This document shows, in pieces, positions 6,105 to 9,057 of a stretch of 9,057 bases of DNA; positions within the stretch are counted from its first letter, which is position 1, and each line of letters starts with the position of its first letter. The position numbers were made by a program, and so were the translations under genes. This stretch comes from Gammaproteobacteria bacterium (GTDB lineage: Bacteria > Pseudomonadota > Gammaproteobacteria > Steroidobacterales > Steroidobacteraceae), in contig DAIDKA010000030.1 in assembly GCA_027451085.1 (NCBI GenBank), positions 1 through 9,057 of the forward strand, given 5' to 3'. The notes beneath the pieces are model-generated. The model saw only the letters and a program-made list of their open reading frames with translations. It did not search any database and was not told where the DNA came from.

Positions 6105-6587
6105 ATGACCAACAGCGTTCTCGACATCCTGATCTACGTCTTCGATCACTACATGCTGGAGGAGACCCCCGAGGTCCCGGAGCGTGACGACCTGGCGCGC
6201 GACCTGGCGCTGATGGGCTTCGTTCCCGCCAACGTCGAACGCGCGCTGGACTGGCTGGCGGACCTCGCGGGTGCACGTGAACCGGCGACGCAGGAGGCAC
6301 CTGCCAGCCGGCAGACCAGCATGCGCCTGTACACCGACTCGGAGATACAACGCCTGTCGACCGCCTGCCGCGGCCAGCTGCTGGACCTGGAACGCATCGG
6401 GATCCTGTCGCCGGTGCAGCGCGAGATCGTCGTGGACCGGCTGCTGGCGCTGGACTCGGAGGAACTGGACGCCGAACAGCTCAAGTGGGTGGTGCTCATG
6501 GTGCTGTCGAGCCAGCCCGGACAGGAACAGGCGTTCGCCCGCATGGAAGATCTCGTGATCGAGTCCTCGGGTTATCCGCCCAACTGA
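6105..6587 (+). CDS. smg: Smg family protein (DUF494)
   Basis: A 160-residue protein matching the Smg/DUF494 family, a small cytoplasmic protein conserved next to dprA and topA in Beta- and Gammaproteobacteria; its function is unknown. The N-terminus MTNSVLDILIYVFDHYM is the family hallmark. It is followed by an acidic helical section, the LALMGFVPANVERALDWLADL helix pair at about 35-55, a variable linker, a LYTDSEIQRLSTACRGQLLDLE block at about 75-96, and a C-terminal LKWVVLMVLSSQPGQ segment ending near GYPPN. It has no signal peptide and no membrane segment. The length is normal. The start is fixed by the conserved N-terminus; only a weak purine-rich stretch precedes it. A terminator follows 30 bases after the stop, so smg closes the lipoprotein-dprA-smg unit. 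The position hints at DNA topology or uptake, but nothing in the sequence proves that. Confidence 0.93.
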   Translation: MTNSVLDILIYVFDHYMLEETPEVPERDDLARDLALMGFVPANVERALDWLADLAGAREPATQEAPASRQTSMRLYTDSEIQRLSTACRGQLLDLERIGILSPVQREIVVDRLLALDSEELDAEQLKWVVLMVLSSQPGQEQAFARMEDLVIESSGYPPN

Positions 6588-6617
6588 TTTGAAGCAGCAA
6601 CCGCCGTATCAACCCAT

Positions 6618-6640
6618 CCGCGGCCTGGCCCGCGGTTTTT
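6618..6640 (+). terminator. Rho-independent terminator after smg
   Basis: CCGCGG (6618-6623) and CCGCGG (6630-6635) form a 6-bp all-GC stem around a CCTGGC loop, followed at once by five T residues (6636-6640). The shape is that of an intrinsic terminator on the plus strand. It lies only 29 bases before the topA start, leaving little room for a separate topA promoter downstream. Confidence 0.78.
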
Positions 6641-6669
6641 CGTCTCGGCACTGACAAAAACCCAAACAC

Positions 6670-9057
6670 ATGGCAGAGAACCTGGTCATCGTCGAATCCC
6701 CGGCCAAGGCCCGGACCATCAAGAAATACCTGGGCAAGGATTTCGAGGTGCTTGCCTCCTATGGCCACGTGCGCGACCTGGTTCCCAAGGAAGGCGCGGT
6801 GGACCCCAAGCAGGGCTTCGCCATGCGCTACCAGCCGCTGGAAAAGAACGAACGGCATGTGGAGGCCATCAGCAAGGCGCTGAAGAAAGCCAAGGCGCTG
6901 TATCTGGCGACCGACCCTGACCGCGAGGGCGAGGCCATCGCCTGGCACCTGCTTGAGATGCTCAAGGAACGCGGTGAGATCGGCGAACGCACCGTGCACC
7001 GCGTCGCCTTCCATGAGATCACCAGGAACGCCATCCGCGCGGCGGTGGCCAACCCGCGCGAGGTGTCCTCGCAACTGGTCAACGCCCAGCAGGCACGCCG
7101 CGCGCTGGACTACCTGGTCGGCTTCAACCTCTCGCCGCTGTTGTGGAAGAAGGTGCGCCGGGGCCTCTCCGCCGGCCGCGTGCAAAGCCCGGCGCTGCGC
7201 ATGATCTGCGAGCGCGAGGCCGAGATCGAGGCCTTCAAGGCCCAGGAATACTGGACCCTCGACGGCGAAGGCGAACATTCGGCGCAGGCCTTCCCTCTCA
7301 AGCTGATCGAGTACCGGGGCGAGAAAGTGGAGCAGTTCAGCTTCACCGACGAGACCGCCGCGCGCGCGGTCGAAGCCACGCTGCGTCAGGCCGCCGGCGG
7401 AGCCGGCGCCAGCGGCCAGGCCGGCACGCTCAACGTGGTGGCCGTGGACCGCAAGCAGCGCAGGCGCAACCCCGCCCCCCCGTTCACCACCTCCACCCTG
7501 CAGCAGGAGGCGGCCCGCAAGCTGGGGTTCAACGCCCGCCGCACGATGCGCCTGGCGCAGCAGCTGTACGAGGGCGTGGACATCGGTGAGGGCAACGTCG
7601 GCCTGATCACCTACATGCGCACCGATTCATTGTCTCTCGCCGCCGAAGCCATCGCGGAAATCCGCCAGGTGGCGGTGAAACTGTACGGCGCCGATGCCAT
7701 CGACGCAGAGCCGCGCTTCTACAAGACCAAGTCGAAGAATGCGCAGGAGGCCCACGAGGCCGTGCGGCCCACATCGGCTTCGATCACCCCGGACGATGTC
7801 CGCGGCAGGCTCGACGACGACCTCTACAGGCTTTACTCCCTGATCTGGCGCCGCGCGGTGGCCTGCCAGATGAGCCACGCGGTGTTCGACACGGTGGCGG
7901 TGGACATGCTGGCCGGCCCCGACGGTCCCGGGCGCCACCTGCTGCGCGCCAATGGCTCGACGCTGGTGACACCGGGCTTCATCGCGGTGTACCAGGAGGG
8001 CCTGGACGACGCCAAGGCGGACGACTCCGACCACGTGCTGCCGGTGATGAACGAGGGCGACCAGGTGAAGCTCAACTCCATCCAGGCGGAGCAGCATTTC
8101 ACCGAGCCACCGCCGCGCTATTCGGAGGCCTCGCTGGTCAAGGCGCTGGAGGAGCACGGCATCGGCCGCCCCTCCACCTACGCATCCATCATTTCCACGC
8201 TGCAGGACCGCGAGTACGTGGAGATGGACAACCGGCGCTTCATCCCGACGGACATCGGCAAGATCGTCAGCCGCTTCCTCACGCTGCACTTCAACCAGTA
8301 CGTGCAGTACGGCTTCACCGCCGACATGGAGGACGAACTCGACGCCGTCTCCCGCGGCGAGGAGGAGTGGACGCAGCCGCTGCAGAAGTTCTGGCAGCCG
8401 TTCATCACGCAGATCGACACCGTCGAAAAGACGGTATCGCGCGACGAGGTGGCGCAGGCGCGCGAACTGGGCACCGACCCGGCCTCGGGCAAGCCCATGA
8501 GCGTGCGCATGGGCCGCTTCGGGCCGTTCGTGCAGATCGGCACCAAGGACGACGAGGAAAAACCACGCTTCGCGGGGCTGCGCCCGGGCCAGAAGATGGA
8601 CACCATCACACCCGCCCAGGCGCTGGAGCTGTTCAAGCTGCCGCGCACCCTGGGTGCGACCGAGGATGGCAAGAGCATCAGCACCAACATCGGGCGCTTC
8701 GGCCCCTACGTGAAGTACGGCGACAAATACGTCTCCCTGAAGGAGGACGATCCGTACACCATCGAGCTGCCGCGGGCGCTGGAGGTCATCCGCCTGAAGC
8801 AGGAAGCGGACGCCAACCGCATCATCCTGGACTTCGCCGACGCCGGCGTGCAGGTGCTGAACGGCCGCTTCGGACCGTACATCACGGACAAGGCCAAGAA
8901 CGCCAAGATCCCCAAGGACCGCGATCCCCGGACCCTGACACTCGCAGAGTGTCAGGAACTGCTGGCCGCGGCCCCGGCGCGCGGGGGGCGATTCGGCCGC
9001 GGCAGGGCCGGCGCGAAGGCCGGCGCGAAGAACGCCAAGGCCGCTGTGAAGGGCGGT
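6670..9057 (+). CDS. topA: DNA topoisomerase I (type IA), C-terminus cut by the window edge
   Basis: TopA relaxes negative supercoils by passing a strand through a transient 5'-phosphotyrosine break. The window holds 796 codons without a stop. The Toprim domain has Glu9 (VIVESPAKA) and DPDREGE with Asp82, Asp84 and Glu86 for metal. The catalytic tyrosine is Tyr315 in LITYMRTDS, with Arg317 beside it. EHGIGRPSTYASII near 500 is also diagnostic. Three C-terminal repeats centred on GRFGP begin at residues 615, 675 and 732, then a Lys/Ala/Gly/Arg-rich tail starts near 770. No Cys4 zinc ribbons of the E. coli type are visible up to the edge, so this is the topoisomerase-C-repeat form with a basic tail. 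ATG 6670 matches the conserved N-terminus. The 5' flank is A-rich without a clear Shine-Dalgarno and follows a terminator. Confidence 0.98.
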   Translation, partial: MAENLVIVESPAKARTIKKYLGKDFEVLASYGHVRDLVPKEGAVDPKQGFAMRYQPLEKNERHVEAISKALKKAKALYLATDPDREGEAIAWHLLEMLKERGEIGERTVHRVAFHEITRNAIRAAVANPREVSSQLVNAQQARRALDYLVGFNLSPLLWKKVRRGLSAGRVQSPALRMICEREAEIEAFKAQEYWTLDGEGEHSAQAFPLKLIEYRGEKVEQFSFTDETAARAVEATLRQAAGGAGASGQAGTLNVVAVDRKQRRRNPAPPFTTSTLQQEAARKLGFNARRTMRLAQQLYEGVDIGEGNVGLITYMRTDSLSLAAEAIAEIRQVAVKLYGADAIDAEPRFYKTKSKNAQEAHEAVRPTSASITPDDVRGRLDDDLYRLYSLIWRRAVACQMSHAVFDTVAVDMLAGPDGPGRHLLRANGSTLVTPGFIAVYQEGLDDAKADDSDHVLPVMNEGDQVKLNSIQAEQHFTEPPPRYSEASLVKALEEHGIGRPSTYASIISTLQDREYVEMDNRRFIPTDIGKIVSRFLTLHFNQYVQYGFTADMEDELDAVSRGEEEWTQPLQKFWQPFITQIDTVEKTVSRDEVAQARELGTDPASGKPMSVRMGRFGPFVQIGTKDDEEKPRFAGLRPGQKMDTITPAQALELFKLPRTLGATEDGKSISTNIGRFGPYVKYGDKYVSLKEDDPYTIELPRALEVIRLKQEADANRIILDFADAGVQVLNGRFGPYITDKAKNAKIPKDRDPRTLTLAECQELLAAAPARGGRFGRGRAGAKAGAKNAKAAVKGG
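8934..8956. repeat. Perfect 10-bp inverted repeat inside topA
   Basis: CCTGACACTC (8934-8943) is exactly complementary to GAGTGTCAGG (8947-8956) with a GCA loop. The hairpin lies in codons for TLTLAECQEL, between the third GRFGP repeat and the basic tail. No T-run follows, so it is not an intrinsic terminator. A perfect 10-bp stem with a 3-base loop is uncommon by chance in 9 kb. Confidence 0.9.
9007..9030 (+). repeat. Two tandem 12-bp units encoding AGAK in the topA tail
   Basis: GCCGGCGCGAAG is repeated exactly twice in frame, giving Ala-Gly-Ala-Lys twice (residues 780-787) within the basic low-complexity C-terminal tail. Such tails grow and shrink by slippage. The rest of the tail lies beyond the edge. 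Confidence 0.88.

Noticed and set aside
6496..7278. 260-codon minus-strand frame antisense to smg and topA
   Set aside because: The strand opposite encodes the conserved Toprim domain; this frame has no supporting motifs.

Overview
This 9,057-base window is GC-rich, densely packed chromosomal DNA carrying housekeeping genes. The gene order (def-fmt-rsmB-DUF4390-sensor kinase on one strand; LysM lipoprotein-dprA-smg-topA on the other) is the arrangement seen in non-enteric Gammaproteobacteria and, in part, Betaproteobacteria. The protein motifs fit a high-GC gammaproteobacterium; I cannot place it more finely from the sequence alone. I see no rRNA, tRNA, CRISPR array, insertion sequence, phage gene or att site.

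Minus strand (3644 down to 1): a compact operon begins at a divergent intergenic region (3645-3814). It reads def (peptide deformylase), fmt (Met-tRNA formyltransferase), rsmB (16S rRNA m5C967 methyltransferase), a secreted DUF4390 protein, and the first 77 codons of a two-transmembrane protein that is very probably an NtrY-type histidine kinase leaving the window. Def and Fmt are the two ends of the N-formylmethionine cycle. RsmB modifies the ribosome. DUF4390 and the kinase form an envelope-sensing module. Junctions overlap by 4 nt (def/fmt, TTGA), 4 nt (rsmB/DUF4390, ATGA) and 19 nt (DUF4390/kinase). The fmt/rsmB junction is the exception unless rsmB starts at an unusual ATA codon inside an ATAG overlap. 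A strong Shine-Dalgarno at the right spacing and the protein's N-terminal homology both favour that start.

Plus strand (3815 to 9057): a LysM lipoprotein resembling TsaP (the type IV pilus secretin-associated protein), a short divergent DprA lacking the usual N-terminal helical domain, Smg (DUF494), and topA (DNA topoisomerase I), which runs off the right edge. A clear intrinsic terminator sits between smg and topA. TsaP-like and DprA proteins both suggest natural transformation: pilus-mediated DNA uptake at the envelope and RecA loading on incoming single strands.

Nothing here looks like a wholly new system. The points most worth a second look are the likely AUA start of rsmB, the reduced DprA whose start codon lies in a hairpin loop, a 3 x 9-bp repeat in the def leader, a perfect 10-bp inverted repeat late in topA, and the terminator lying only 29 bases from the topA start.
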